Below are positions 52,323 through 62,761 of a DNA stretch of 64,000 bases, in pieces (the first letter of the stretch is position 1; the number at the start of each line of letters is the position of its first letter). The notes under the pieces are model-generated. The model had not been told where the DNA came from. It ran no database searches and saw only the letters and a program-made list of their open reading frames with translations. The position numbers were made by a program, and so were the translations under genes. Origin of the DNA: Paenibacillus sp. MAHUQ-63 (GTDB taxonomy: Bacteria; Bacillota; Bacilli; Paenibacillales; NBRC-103111); assembly GCF_028765165.1 (NCBI RefSeq), contig NZ_JARADB010000001.1:310001-374000 (forward strand), in the 5' to 3' direction.

Positions 52323-53624
52323 TCACTTCTCCTCTTCTTGATGAAGGGGGTTGTTCCTCAAATGGTCCATTTGCAAGGAAGTCCCTCTTGCCCTGTGATT
52401 GCGGATGAGTGCGGAAGGATCGTCACTCATCATCCCGGCGGTCAGAATCGCATTCTCGCCGAATTTATCCCGGAGCTCATCCATGATCTTATTCAAGTTC
52501 TCGCGTTTGGGCTGTTTCTCGTAGTCAAATAAATCGAGCTGAACGAACGTCTCTTCCTTGCTCGTCAGATTTTGCAGGGTAATGCCCAGCAGCCTTACCG
52601 GGTTCCCCTCTTCCCACTGATGATCGTACAGTTGACACGAGGTTTTATAAATATCGTCCATGTGCTCCGTAGGTGTAGGAAGCGTTACGGATCTCGTAAT
52701 CGTTCGCATCTCCGGATCCCGAATCGTGATTTGAATCGTAGAGGCCATCAATTCCTGCTTGCGCAGTCTTCTGGCCACCTGATCGGCAAGATTCAGAAAT
52801 ACGCGGTGAACGTCTTTTCTTTCTATATAATCCCGCGGCAGCGTAGTTGTGTGTCCGATCGACTTGCTCTGTTCTTGTTCCGGATTGACGGGAGCATGAT
52901 CGATACCGTTCGCCGCCCGCTTCAGATGAGGACCTAGTACGCCGAAATGCTTCGATAATAAAGCCTCGTCGCCGGCCGCCAGCTGACCTAGCGTATGAAT
53001 CCCGAGCCTCGTAAGCTTATCCGCCGTTTTCTTCCCGATGCCAAATAAATAATTGCACGGTTTATCCCATAACATCCCCGGCACATCCCGCAAGCGCAGG
53101 ACCGAAATGCCGTTAGGCTTTTTCATATCGGAGCCCATCTTGGCCAGCAGCTTATTAGGCGCAATGCCGATGGAGCAGGGCAGCTGGAGCTCTTTCATAA
53201 TTCTTTGTTGTATTGCATTCGCAATATCCACAGGCGTACCGAACTGCTTGGATCCTGTAATATCGACGAAGCATTCATCGATCGACATGGATTCGACCAT
53301 CGGCGAATAGCTGTAGGCAATTTGCATGAACCGCCGGGAGAAGCTGCGATACAGCTCGAAATCCGGGCGGATGAGGATCAAATCGGGGCATATTTTCAGC
53401 GCCTGCCTGACCTGCATGCCTGTCTTGATCCCAAGCGCGCGCGCCACATAAGATGAAGTCACGATAATGCCTTTGCGCAGCTCGACGCTGCCTGCGACCG
53501 CAATGGGCTTTCCTTTATACGTTTCCGGCTCCACAGCTTCATGTACCGAGCAATAGAAGGCGTTCATATCGATATGCAAAATGACTCTCCCCGACTTGGG
53601 ATAATGATGCTCCACCGTCACCAT
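52323..53624 (-). CDS. dinB: DNA polymerase IV (Y family, DinB/YqjW type)
   Basis: 433 aa from the ATG at 53624 (GGAGGGG upstream). Catalytic carboxylates lie in His-Ile-Asp-Met-Asn-Ala-Phe-Tyr and Ser-Ile-Asp-Glu-Cys-Phe. Thumb (Gly-Ile-Gly-Lys-Lys-Thr-Ala) and little-finger domains follow. The last 40 residues include the helical segment of the YqjW-like branch with Phe-Asp-Tyr-Glu-Lys, a possible sliding-clamp contact (Gln-Leu-Asp-Leu-Phe). An error-prone translesion polymerase. No LexA box was clearly seen upstream. Confidence 0.95.
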   Translation of the reverse strand: MVTVEHHYPKSGRVILHIDMNAFYCSVHEAVEPETYKGKPIAVAGSVELRKGIIVTSSYVARALGIKTGMQVRQALKICPDLILIRPDFELYRSFSRRFMQIAYSYSPMVESMSIDECFVDITGSKQFGTPVDIANAIQQRIMKELQLPCSIGIAPNKLLAKMGSDMKKPNGISVLRLRDVPGMLWDKPCNYLFGIGKKTADKLTRLGIHTLGQLAAGDEALLSKHFGVLGPHLKRAANGIDHAPVNPEQEQSKSIGHTTTLPRDYIERKDVHRVFLNLADQVARRLRKQELMASTIQITIRDPEMRTITRSVTLPTPTEHMDDIYKTSCQLYDHQWEEGNPVRLLGITLQNLTSKEETFVQLDLFDYEKQPKRENLNKIMDELRDKFGENAILTAGMMSDDPSALIRNHRARGTSLQMDHLRNNPLHQEEEK

Positions 53625-53742
53625 TTCACATTCCCCTCCTAGAACCAAAAACAAGTGTGAAAGCCATTTTCAGCATACAAAAAAATAAAGATTCAAGCAA
53701 ACGCATTTTTGCGATATGATGACTTTATCCGTTGTATTATGG

Positions 53743-53748
53743 TATAAT
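53743..53748 (+). promoter_or_regulatory. Extended -10 promoter of cimA
   Basis: TGGTATAAT is an extended -10 element, with no good -35. The leader is about 85 bases and too short for a T-box. Confidence 0.55.
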
Positions 53749-53837
53749 CGTAAATTATACATTAGCGCTTTAAAGCAAGCATATTCACCCGTACACAAGC
53801 AACTAAGTCACTTTGCTAGCTTTTGAAGGAGGAAGCC

Positions 53838-55457
<1,620 letters not shown>

Positions 55458-55463
55458 TAAGCC

Positions 55464-55507
55464 AAAAGCTGCAAATCAGCCCGTTCTCGGGCCGATCTGC
55501 AGCTTTT
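55464..55507 (+). terminator. Intrinsic terminator after cimA
   Basis: AAAAGCTGCA...AGCCCG, loop TTCT, CGGGC...TGCAGCTTTT. A long stem with T-run; also past the end of the convergent ResA-like gene. Confidence 0.92.
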
Positions 55508-55512
55508 CTTGT

Positions 55513-56046
55513 TTATCCCTTGATAAGCCCGGCAATCTTTTTATCCAATTCTTTGGGCGATACGACGTGGATAACTTCGCGAACGACTCCGTTCCGATCA
55601 ATCAGGAAGCTCGTCGGAATCGCCAAGACACGATAGGCATCCGCATTCGTACCTTGTTTGTCAAGCAGCACCGGGAAAGGGTATTTATAAGTGTCCACGA
55701 ACTTCTTAATATTCTCCATTTTATCTCCAGGCGTTACGTTCACCGCATAAAGATCGAATTGCCCCTGATATTTGTTATACACATTCACCAGATCCGGCGC
55801 TTCTTCCTCGCACGGACCGCACCAGGAAGCCCAGAAATTCACGAGCAGCGGCTTCTCTCGGGGACCGCCGATCGAGTATGTCTTACCGTCAAGTCCTGTC
55901 AACGTGAAGGATGGCGCCAAATAATTCACCTGGGGCGCCTGTTCGGTAGGCATAAGAGTTTGCTTATTCTCGCGCTGGGCGTTTTGATAGATCGCAATCC
56001 CTGCCAACACAAGGACCAAAGCGATCACAATTACATTTTTCTTCAA
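55513..56046 (-). CDS. Membrane-anchored thiol-disulfide oxidoreductase, ResA/TlpA type
   Basis: 177 aa starting with TTG, GGAGGTG 10 bases upstream. One N-terminal helix (5-21) anchors a TlpA-like thioredoxin domain on the outer face. Active site Trp-Cys-Gly-Pro-Cys with Glu after it, as in ResA, which reduces apocytochrome c. Cis-Pro is in Ala-Ile-Pro-Thr. No cytochrome c genes are adjacent, so it may act elsewhere, such as in spore cortex proteins (StoA-like). Confidence 0.93.
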   Translation of the reverse strand: MKKNVIVIALVLVLAGIAIYQNAQRENKQTLMPTEQAPQVNYLAPSFTLTGLDGKTYSIGGPREKPLLVNFWASWCGPCEEEAPDLVNVYNKYQGQFDLYAVNVTPGDKMENIKKFVDTYKYPFPVLLDKQGTNADAYRVLAIPTSFLIDRNGVVREVIHVVSPKELDKKIAGLIKG

Positions 56047-56124
56047 AATGCCTGTTCACCTCCACTCTGTCTATATTATCTCCAATTCGCCGAAATTTCC
56101 AACATCGGTTGTTCCCAAGTATGC

Positions 56125-56143
56125 TTTCCCCTCAATGGGGAAA
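56125..56143. promoter_or_regulatory. Short inverted repeat upstream of the MFS gene
   Basis: TTTCCCC (56125-56131) and GGGGAAA (56137-56143) around TCAAT. It lies about 40 bases before the MFS start and may be an operator. No T-run follows. Confidence 0.35.
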
Positions 56144-56181
56144 AGTAAGGTCTGACAAACACATGGAAAGGAAGCCAACAG

Positions 56182-57492
56182 GTGAACAAAGCAGCCACAG
56201 CTAAGAAAAAATTCAAAAGCGGCTCCAATAACTGGACCAGCCATAACAGCACTAATTCTTCTAATAAGCCGAATTCCAAAGAATCATCCGGCAATGGGTC
56301 CGTTTGGCAATACATCGCCATTGCAACGATTCCCTTGGTGCTCGTGCTGGGCAACTCCATGCTGGTCCCGATCTTGCCGGATCTTCAAGACAAAATGGGC
56401 ATCTCCCGTTTCCAAAGCTCGCTCGTTATCACCTTGTTCTCCATCGCAGCAGGCATCGTCATTCCCGTCTCCGGCTATTTGTCGGATCGATTCACACGGA
56501 AGGCCGTCATCATTCCATCACTCATCATCTATGGCGCTGCAGGCATCCTGGCAGGCTTCGGGGCGGTGTGGAACTCCTACACCATCCTTATCATCGCCAG
56601 AGCCATACAAGGCCTTGGAGCGGCCGGAACAGCCCCTATCGCAATGGCGTTAGTCGGCGACCTCTACAAGGGAGGGGAAGCAAGTAAAGCATTAGGATTG
56701 ATCGAAGCTTCCAACGGTACCGGCAAAGTTGTGTCTCCAATCTTGGGCTCCTTGATCGCCATGATCGTCTGGTACGCGCCATTCTTCGCCTTCCCTGTGT
56801 TCTGCCTGCTTGCCCTGCTCGCCGTCATCTTCATGATCAAGGAGCCCCCCAACAAGAAGAAGGCCGATCCGCTCGGTGTCTACCTGGGGCATATTCGAGA
56901 TATTATGAAGCAAAAAGGGCACTGGCTCATCCCCGCCTTTTTCGCGGGATCCATCACACTGTTCATCCTTTTCGGCGTACTCTTTTATTTGTCGCAAATA
57001 TTAGAGGAGAAGCCGTACAACATCGACGGCGTTCGCAAAGGTCTTGTGCTGGCGATTCCATTGCTATGCATGGTCATCACCTCCTACACCACAGGCGCGA
57101 AGATCAAACAAAACGGCACCCTGATGCGCTGGTTGATGAATATCGGGCTGGTCATCATGACGATTTCATTAACGCTCGCCATCTTTCTGAACACCAATCT
57201 ATACGTCTTCATCGGCTTGCTTTCTCTCAGCGGTATTGGAACAGGCCTTCTGCTTCCTTGTTTGAACACCATGATTACCGGTTCCGTCGAACGCGACCAA
57301 CGGGGTATGATCACATCGCTATACAACAGCCTGCGTTTCATTGGCGTGGCTTTAGGGCCGCCTTTATTCGGTTGGCTGATGAACATGTCGCACAAAACTT
57401 TATTCATTACCGTTTCAGCTTTGGCGCTGCTCATGCTGGGTCTCGTTTTCTTCTTCATTAAACCGGATAAGCAAATGGTCCAGAAAGCATGA
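56182..57492 (+). CDS. MFS exporter with a long Ser/Asn-rich N-terminal tail
   Basis: 436 aa starting with GTG. Residues 1-42 form a polar tail rich in Lys, Ser and Asn, then twelve predicted helices follow. Motif A is Gly-Tyr-Leu-Ser-Asp-Arg-Phe-Thr-Arg-Lys (between helices 2 and 3), and motif C-like residues are in Gly-Pro-Pro-Leu/Gly-Ser. The family members are drug or metabolite:H+ antiporters. The ribosome binding site AGGAAG is modest. The tail is longer than usual and has no sorting signal. Confidence 0.9.
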   Translation: MNKAATAKKKFKSGSNNWTSHNSTNSSNKPNSKESSGNGSVWQYIAIATIPLVLVLGNSMLVPILPDLQDKMGISRFQSSLVITLFSIAAGIVIPVSGYLSDRFTRKAVIIPSLIIYGAAGILAGFGAVWNSYTILIIARAIQGLGAAGTAPIAMALVGDLYKGGEASKALGLIEASNGTGKVVSPILGSLIAMIVWYAPFFAFPVFCLLALLAVIFMIKEPPNKKKADPLGVYLGHIRDIMKQKGHWLIPAFFAGSITLFILFGVLFYLSQILEEKPYNIDGVRKGLVLAIPLLCMVITSYTTGAKIKQNGTLMRWLMNIGLVIMTISLTLAIFLNTNLYVFIGLLSLSGIGTGLLLPCLNTMITGSVERDQRGMITSLYNSLRFIGVALGPPLFGWLMNMSHKTLFITVSALALLMLGLVFFFIKPDKQMVQKA

Positions 57493-57537
57493 TATACTAA
57501 CCTTCAAACGAATGTTGCGCAAATTGGGGGGATGCAG

Positions 57538-57969
57538 ATGATCGTGCAATTTAAGAAAGAACTATACGAGCATCTGCTTTCCCACAGCTTGCAAATGCTG
57601 CCCGAAGAAGCTTGCGGCCTCCTGCTTGGTGAATCAGAACCAAGGCGGCATGCAACAACCCTTCGCGCCCAACGTTTCGCCCCTTTAACCAACCATGCCG
57701 CCAACCCGCAGCGGCATTTTGAATTAAACCCTGCAGAGCTCCTTCCTTACCTCATGGATCGCAAGCATCCGGTCATCGGGTTGTTTCACTCGCATCCTGC
57801 AGCTCCCGCCATCCCGTCTCAGGAGGATCTGCAAACGCTCTGGCACTCCCTCCCAAGCTATTGGATCTTATCCTTGCAGCAGCCGCACAAGCCGGACCTT
57901 CAGCTGTTCCAAATAAAAAAAGCCACATCGACCACGTATCACAAACTCGCGTTTGCAATCGATCAATGA
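57538..57969 (+). CDS. M67-family JAMM metallopeptidase
   Basis: 143 aa from the ATG at 57538 (GGGGGG 6 bases upstream). The JAMM zinc motif is complete: Glu in Pro-Glu-Glu-Ala-Cys-Gly-Leu, His-Ser-His-Pro, and Pro-Ser-Gln-Glu-Asp. Bacterial JAMM peptidases cleave C-terminal tails of small ubiquitin-like sulfur carriers (MoaD/ThiS-like, e.g. in cysteine synthesis) or act on similar peptides. No ThiS/MoaD-like gene is adjacent. It overlaps the tail of the convergent exonuclease gene by 7 bases. Confidence 0.92.
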   Translation: MIVQFKKELYEHLLSHSLQMLPEEACGLLLGESEPRRHATTLRAQRFAPLTNHAANPQRHFELNPAELLPYLMDRKHPVIGLFHSHPAAPAIPSQEDLQTLWHSLPSYWILSLQQPHKPDLQLFQIKKATSTTYHKLAFAIDQ

Positions 57970-58697
57970 TGGCTTAATAAAGCGTACAAATCCCCTAATG
58001 TATCTACATTCCTTGCTTTGATCTCTTCCATGAACCTGGACCACAGCTGCGCCGTCATCAAGGAATCTTCCAGGGCGTGATGGCGTTGCGTAATCGGAAT
58101 CTCATAAGCATGAAGCAGCGCATCCAAGCTCAAGTCTTTCCGTTTCGGCATCAGCCATTTGGCAATCATCATCGTGTCGAGCACGCGATGCGACAAGCTG
58201 ACTTTGGACGTCCGCCAAAGCGCCGAATTCAAAAAGTTTTTGTCATGCCCGGTTGCATGAGCCACCAAAATCCGCTGCTGAACGAACTCGAGGAAATCGC
58301 TGAGCACACCGATCAGTTCAGGCGCATCCGCGGCCATTTCATTCGTTATGCCTGTCAATTCAACGATGTCGTCCGGGATTTTACGCTTCGGATTCACCAT
58401 ACTATAGAAGGTGTGATCTCTTTGAATGTCACCGCCAATGACGGAGACGCCGCCGAAAGAAATAATTTCATCGCCGTTATAAGGTGAAAACCCCGTCGTT
58501 TCCAAATCAAAAACGACAATTTCTATAGAGTGCAGCGGTATTTCAAACAGGGAATCTTTCCGCTGTTCTTTCAACATGGAGCGAATAAAAGCCATCTGCT
58601 GAGCACTTTGCACATCAAACATGGAAGTGATGGCAGGAGTAAGCCCCCCCATTTTGTACAAATGCCACATACGTCCGGCCGGCCGCATATCCTTCAT
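57963..58697 (-). CDS. DnaQ-like 3'-5' exonuclease of the amt operon
   Basis: 244 aa. Exonuclease motif I is Val-Phe-Asp-Leu-Glu-Thr-Thr-Gly; motif II contains Asp in His-Asp-Lys-Asn-Phe-Leu; motif III is His-His-Ala-Leu-Glu-Asp-Ser (DEDDh type). The N-terminal 60 residues (Ser-Met-Phe-Asp...Ala-Phe-Ile) are helical. Not a replicative epsilon by context: the gene is last in an amt-nucleotidyltransferase-exonuclease operon. Similar nucleotidyltransferase-exonuclease pairs sit beside acetate permease genes in other bacteria. Confidence 0.92.
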   Translation of the reverse strand: MKDMRPAGRMWHLYKMGGLTPAITSMFDVQSAQQMAFIRSMLKEQRKDSLFEIPLHSIEIVVFDLETTGFSPYNGDEIISFGGVSVIGGDIQRDHTFYSMVNPKRKIPDDIVELTGITNEMAADAPELIGVLSDFLEFVQQRILVAHATGHDKNFLNSALWRTSKVSLSHRVLDTMMIAKWLMPKRKDLSLDALLHAYEIPITQRHHALEDSLMTAQLWSRFMEEIKARNVDTLGDLYALLSHH

Positions 58698-58741
58698 CCC
58701 ATTTCACCTCTCCAGCACAGGAAACATGCAATCCGATTTAT

Positions 58742-59821
58742 CTAACCTTTTCTCTCTAAATGTGAAACAATCGACTTTTTCACATAACGCTGAAGCTCGA
58801 CCCCCGCGCGCAGACATTGTTTTAACTCAAGCTTAATGTCCTTGGATAATTGATCGGCCGCTAACTTCCCGCGGGTCGTGTATAGATCGCCTTCAAGCTG
58901 AAACGGCGTCAGATCTCGGAGCTTAAGCGCAACGCCGAATGCTTCCCGCCATTCATCCGCCAGCCGCTCCGGAATGAACGAGCTTGCTTTGAGCCGTTCA
59001 ATTCTTTCGAACGTTGAGGAGCTTGTGATTCCCGCTTGGATCGCCAACAGCCGAATGCCGTTTACGATAGGAATATAAGCGCCATATTTAATGTCGAAGC
59101 CGCCTGCGTCCTCGCCGTATCTTTCGGTAATCAACTGCCCGAATACACCAAGCGATATTTTGTGATGAAGCGTATTGGATAAGAGCTGATTCAAAATAGC
59201 TGGATTCTGTTTCACATAATCAAGAAATGTCTTATTGAGCTGTTCCACTAACACTGGCGAACCATATATACAGCGCATATCCGCCATGATGAGCAGATAA
59301 CGCACATTTTCCCACACCGGTTCCTGCAGCCATCGCAGCAGCATCGCCTTATACTCCGCTGCCGGCTTGCGCCATTGCTTGTTGCTGGATACGACATTCC
59401 CCTCGCAAGGCGGATAGCCCAAAGCTTCGAGACCACGCAGCGTGCAATCTACCAATTTCGCAAAATAATCTTCAACTTCTTCCATAGTATGCTCTGTGCT
59501 TTCGCTGAAAATAAGACCGTTATCCTGATCGCTCCAAAGCGTCTGCTCGCTTCGTCCTCCGCTGCCGAATAACATAAAAGCATAGGGCACGGGCGGCTTG
59601 CCATGACCTTCATCCTCCAGCATATGTTCCGCCAGTTCGATCGTTCGCCGGATGAATGCGTCGTGTATCGCGTTGATGGTGCGGTTCATGTCAGGCGCAT
59701 GAGCGAAAAGGAGATGCTCCCGAAACATCTCATGCACCTGATCTCTGGTTATCCGCATCTCATCGAACTGTTCCGATTGGTAGATACGTTCCAGGATCTG
59801 TTCCATTGAGAGATGTTTCAT
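58742..59821 (-). CDS. DUF294 nucleotidyltransferase-like protein (GlnD-like fold)
   Basis: 359 aa. The nucleotidyltransferase signature is Gly-Ser-Gly-Gly-Arg-Ser-Glu-Gln-Thr-Leu-Trp-Ser-Asp-Gln-Asp-Asn-Gly, with the two catalytic carboxylates of the Pol-beta superfamily. A C-terminal helical domain (about 215-359) follows. Unlike many family members there is no CBS pair in front. The domain resembles the uridylyltransferase half of GlnD, which modifies PII proteins. It is co-transcribed with the ammonium transporter, and no glnK/glnB gene lies in this window. Confidence 0.9.
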   Translation of the reverse strand: MKHLSMEQILERIYQSEQFDEMRITRDQVHEMFREHLLFAHAPDMNRTINAIHDAFIRRTIELAEHMLEDEGHGKPPVPYAFMLFGSGGRSEQTLWSDQDNGLIFSESTEHTMEEVEDYFAKLVDCTLRGLEALGYPPCEGNVVSSNKQWRKPAAEYKAMLLRWLQEPVWENVRYLLIMADMRCIYGSPVLVEQLNKTFLDYVKQNPAILNQLLSNTLHHKISLGVFGQLITERYGEDAGGFDIKYGAYIPIVNGIRLLAIQAGITSSSTFERIERLKASSFIPERLADEWREAFGVALKLRDLTPFQLEGDLYTTRGKLAADQLSKDIKLELKQCLRAGVELQRYVKKSIVSHLERKG

Positions 59822-59859
59822 GTTGCATCCCCTTTGCTCAAGTAGAAAGTAATGTGATT

Positions 59860-61245
59860 TTAAACGGACATGCCGTTTTGAGCGGCTTTCTTCATTTGCT
59901 CCGGATAACCGTAGGAACCATGTTCAGACAAGTCCAGACCAATGATTTCTTCTTCTTCCGTAACGCGAAGACCGATTGTAGCTTTCAGAACTCCCAAGAT
60001 AATGAAGGAAAGAACGAGAACGAATGCGAAAGCTCCGAACAAGCCAAGCGCTTGAACGCCTAATTGGTGCAATCCGCCGCCGTAGAACAAGCCTGCGCCG
60101 CCGATCCCGACTTTAGCCGAAAGTTCAGGCGTTGCGAAGAAGCCTGTGGAAAGCGTACCCCAGATACCTGCGATACCGTGTACGGAGAAAGCGTAGATCG
60201 GATCGTCGATACCGGCTCTTTCAAACCATTGCGCCGTGAAGAATGTAACGATACCTGCCACTGCGCCAATAACAATCGCCGCCCATGTATCTACGAACGC
60301 ACAAGCTGCCGTAATCGCAACAAGCGCTGCAAGAACACCGTTCAACATACTAGGAATATCCGCCTTGCCGAAGTACATCCAGGAGATCACAAGCGCTGCA
60401 ACACCGCCTGCCGCAGCAGCCATGTTCGTTGTCAAAGCGATGTATCCGAAGAAACCGTCGCCCATTGCGCTAAGCGTACTGCCCGGGTTGAAGCCGAACC
60501 AGCCGATCCACAGAATGATAACACCGAGTACGGACAACACTTGGTTATGACCAGGAATCAGGTTTGGCGTTTTATCTTTATTATATTTGCCAATACGAGG
60601 TTTCAACAAGATGGTGGCTACAAGCGCTGCTGTCGCACCTTGCAAGTGAACAACGGTCGAGCCCGCGAAATCCTGCATGCCGAGCTTGCTCAACCAGCCG
60701 CCGCCCCACACCCAGTGAGCTACGATCGGATAGATCACAACTGTAAACAAAATACCGAAGATGAAGTAAACCGGAAGCTTCGCTCTTTCTGCGAAACCGC
60801 CCCATGCAATCGCCAGGGATACACCCGCGAATGCTAATTGGAACAAGAATTTAATGCCGATCGGCACGTCGGAGAAGGAAAGCGCGCTGAACGACGCGGC
60901 CGCTTGATCTTCCAAACCGGTTACGAAGAACCCTGTCGTTCCGAAGAAAGCATTGCCGTCACCGAAGGCGAACCCGAAGCCTACTGCCCAGAAGGCGATG
61001 GCACAAATCCCGAACGTTAAGATTGTTTTACCGGCTACGTGACCGGCATTTTTCATTCGGGTAGAACCTGCTTCCAATAAAGCAAAACCCGCTTGCATGA
61101 AAATAACTAAGATGGCGGCTAACATGACCCAAACAGCATCGATTGCTCCTGTCAATTGGGGAATTGTCGCTTCATCCGCCGCGAATGCGAGAGTAGGAAA
61201 CAACATCGACATGCCCCCAAAAGCTAACAACAATTTCTTTACCAT
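59860..61245 (-). CDS. amt: Ammonium transporter Amt
   Basis: 461 aa, with N-terminal signal-like helix and eleven helices. The pore histidines are in Val-Val-His-Leu-Gln-Gly and in Val-His-Gly-Ile-Ala-Gly-Ile-Trp-Gly. The C-terminal tail (Asp-Leu-Ser-Glu-His-Gly) is intact, the site at which GlnK usually docks. It takes up ammonium at low supply. The gene is preceded by a good promoter and a GlnR/TnrA-like box, and followed by two co-transcribed genes. Confidence 0.97.
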   Translation of the reverse strand: MVKKLLLAFGGMSMLFPTLAFAADEATIPQLTGAIDAVWVMLAAILVIFMQAGFALLEAGSTRMKNAGHVAGKTILTFGICAIAFWAVGFGFAFGDGNAFFGTTGFFVTGLEDQAAASFSALSFSDVPIGIKFLFQLAFAGVSLAIAWGGFAERAKLPVYFIFGILFTVVIYPIVAHWVWGGGWLSKLGMQDFAGSTVVHLQGATAALVATILLKPRIGKYNKDKTPNLIPGHNQVLSVLGVIILWIGWFGFNPGSTLSAMGDGFFGYIALTTNMAAAAGGVAALVISWMYFGKADIPSMLNGVLAALVAITAACAFVDTWAAIVIGAVAGIVTFFTAQWFERAGIDDPIYAFSVHGIAGIWGTLSTGFFATPELSAKVGIGGAGLFYGGGLHQLGVQALGLFGAFAFVLVLSFIILGVLKATIGLRVTEEEEIIGLDLSEHGSYGYPEQMKKAAQNGMSV

Positions 61246-61262
61246 ACGACCACTTCCTTTAA

Positions 61263-61279
61263 TGTTAGATTAAATAACA
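61263..61279. promoter_or_regulatory. GlnR/TnrA-type box in the amt leader
   Basis: TGTTA-N7-TAACA is a perfect match to the TGTNA-N7-TNACA consensus of the B. subtilis nitrogen regulators. It lies 18 bases before the amt start and about 15-30 bases after the predicted transcription start, a position expected for repression. Confidence 0.75.
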
Positions 61280-61300
61280 TGCAATGCAACTCTTAATGTC

Positions 61301-61329
61301 ATTATATACAGGTTATATGGGTTTGACAA
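61301..61329 (-). promoter_or_regulatory. Sigma-A promoter of the amt operon
   Basis: On the minus strand TTGTCA (61324-61329), 17 bases, TATAAT (61301-61306). The rest of the 306-base gap up to the MerR gene holds no gene that I can see. Confidence 0.8.
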
Positions 61330-61551
61330 TAGGATTTTCGTTAATAAAATGAAAAAAACGAAAAATAACCTGACATCGAACAGGCATAATTCGTGTTTTC
61401 ATTCATATTCGATTTAAAATGTTAAGATTTCTATCTCAGATACTTTTACCAACTAGTCCAAGCATCACGTTTGACTGTACGGTTTGGAATCAGTTATCAT
61501 TACTGTAGAAGAAATTCGAAGACATGAAATTGAAGTAGAGGTGGATGACAT

Positions 61552-61992
61552 ATGGGGAATGAGAAGCTATATAAGATCGGGGAACTCGCAAAGCTTGCCG
61601 ACGTCAGTTCTCGAACCATTGATTACTACACCAAGCTGAATCTGATTGAACCCGAGAAGAGATCCGATACGAATTACCGATTATATAGCGATGAAACTTT
61701 GCATCGACTTAAACGTATTGAATCTATGAAGAACGAGAAGTATACCTTAGAGGAGATCAAAGCAAGCTTGCAGCAGTGGAACAAAGTGTCCCAAGACGAT
61801 GAAGTGAGAGATAAGCTGACATCGATCCAGCTTCATCTTGAACAGTTGAAGAAGGAAGCGAAGGAACTTGATCCGATTATCCAGCAGCTGAAGCCGAATC
61901 AACTCAAAAAGCTTTACCGAGTATTAACGCAGCCAACCGCGGCATGCATTGAAGCGCTAATCGTCCTGCTAGGTAAAAATCCGTTCTCATAA
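61552..61992 (+). CDS. MerR-family transcriptional regulator
   Basis: 146 aa. The winged helix-turn-helix (residues 6-75) reads Tyr-Lys-Ile-Gly-Glu-Leu-Ala-Lys, Ser-Ser-Arg-Thr-Ile-Asp-Tyr-Tyr and Asn-Tyr-Arg-Leu-Tyr. A helical dimerisation stretch follows, and the C-terminus has one Cys (Thr-Ala-Ala-Cys) but no metal-binding pattern. It lies 21 bases before the YugP-type peptidase gene. It differs from GlnR, although both are MerR-like. The effector is unknown. Confidence 0.92.
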   Translation: MGNEKLYKIGELAKLADVSSRTIDYYTKLNLIEPEKRSDTNYRLYSDETLHRLKRIESMKNEKYTLEEIKASLQQWNKVSQDDEVRDKLTSIQLHLEQLKKEAKELDPIIQQLKPNQLKKLYRVLTQPTAACIEALIVLLGKNPFS

Positions 61993-62013
61993 CGAATTAC
62001 GGAGGCGTGTGCA

Positions 62014-62706
62014 ATGTTCTTTTTTCACCCAATGGATTTTCTCATTATTATTGCGTTCGTTCTTTCTTTGTGGGCTTCGTTTCGAGTTCGGGGAACATTC
62101 AACAAATGGTCGAACGTTCCTGTATACTCCGGCATGACCGGCGCGCAAGCGGCCAGACGGATGCTCGACGCCAACGGGCTCTACGATGTTCCGGTAGAAG
62201 CCGTACGAGGAACGCTAACCGACCACTACGACCCGATGGCCCGTGTAGTACGACTCTCAGAGCCTGTCTACTACCAGAGCTCCATATCGGCCGTCTCCGT
62301 CGCCTGTCACGAAGTCGGTCATGCCATTCAACATAAGGTCCATTATCCGATGCTTGTAGCAAGGCACTATATGTTTCCGGTCGTCAATTTCGCATCCGGC
62401 GTCGCGCCGCTGCTGATCCTTGCCGGCTTCATATTCCAACAGATTCCTTGGCTTCTCGGACTCGGCATTATTTTCTTCGCAGCCGCCGTCGCTTTCCAGC
62501 TGGTTACGCTGCCGGTCGAATTTAACGCAAGTTCCAGAGCCCGCGATTTGATGATCGCCGAGGGATTCATCTCCAACCAAGAAGAACGCGGCGTAGCCAA
62601 GGTCTTGAACGCAGCAGCGCTTACGTATGTTGCCGCCGCGCTTATCTCCGTCCTTGAGCTGCTGAAGTATATTATGATCTTCTCCGGTCGCAATAGCGAC
62701 GACTAA
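62014..62706 (+). CDS. YugP-family zinc metallopeptidase, membrane-bound
   Basis: 230 aa. An N-terminal helix is followed by a soluble part with Gly-Met-Thr-Gly-Ala-Gln-Ala-Ala-Arg, then the zinc motif His-Glu-Val-Gly-His (HExxH), then two to three further helices. The Gly-x-Thr-Gly segment and short helices are typical of YugP. Substrate unknown. GGAGG precedes the ATG; a terminator follows. Confidence 0.93.
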   Translation: MFFFHPMDFLIIIAFVLSLWASFRVRGTFNKWSNVPVYSGMTGAQAARRMLDANGLYDVPVEAVRGTLTDHYDPMARVVRLSEPVYYQSSISAVSVACHEVGHAIQHKVHYPMLVARHYMFPVVNFASGVAPLLILAGFIFQQIPWLLGLGIIFFAAAVAFQLVTLPVEFNASSRARDLMIAEGFISNQEERGVAKVLNAAALTYVAAALISVLELLKYIMIFSGRNSDD

Positions 62707-62713
62707 ACGACAC

Positions 62714-62761
62714 AAGCTCTCCAATGCTGCGACTTTCCCGCAGACACGGAGAGCTTTTTTT
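62714..62761 (+). terminator. Terminator after the YugP-type gene
   Basis: AAGCTCTCC ... GGAGAGCTTTTTTT with an inner TGCG/CGCA hairpin. The facing LysR gene ends within it. Confidence 0.88.

Noticed and set aside
53749..53837. T-box leader before cimA
   Set aside because: The leader is about 85 bases, and neither the T-box bulge sequence nor a terminator/antiterminator pair is visible.
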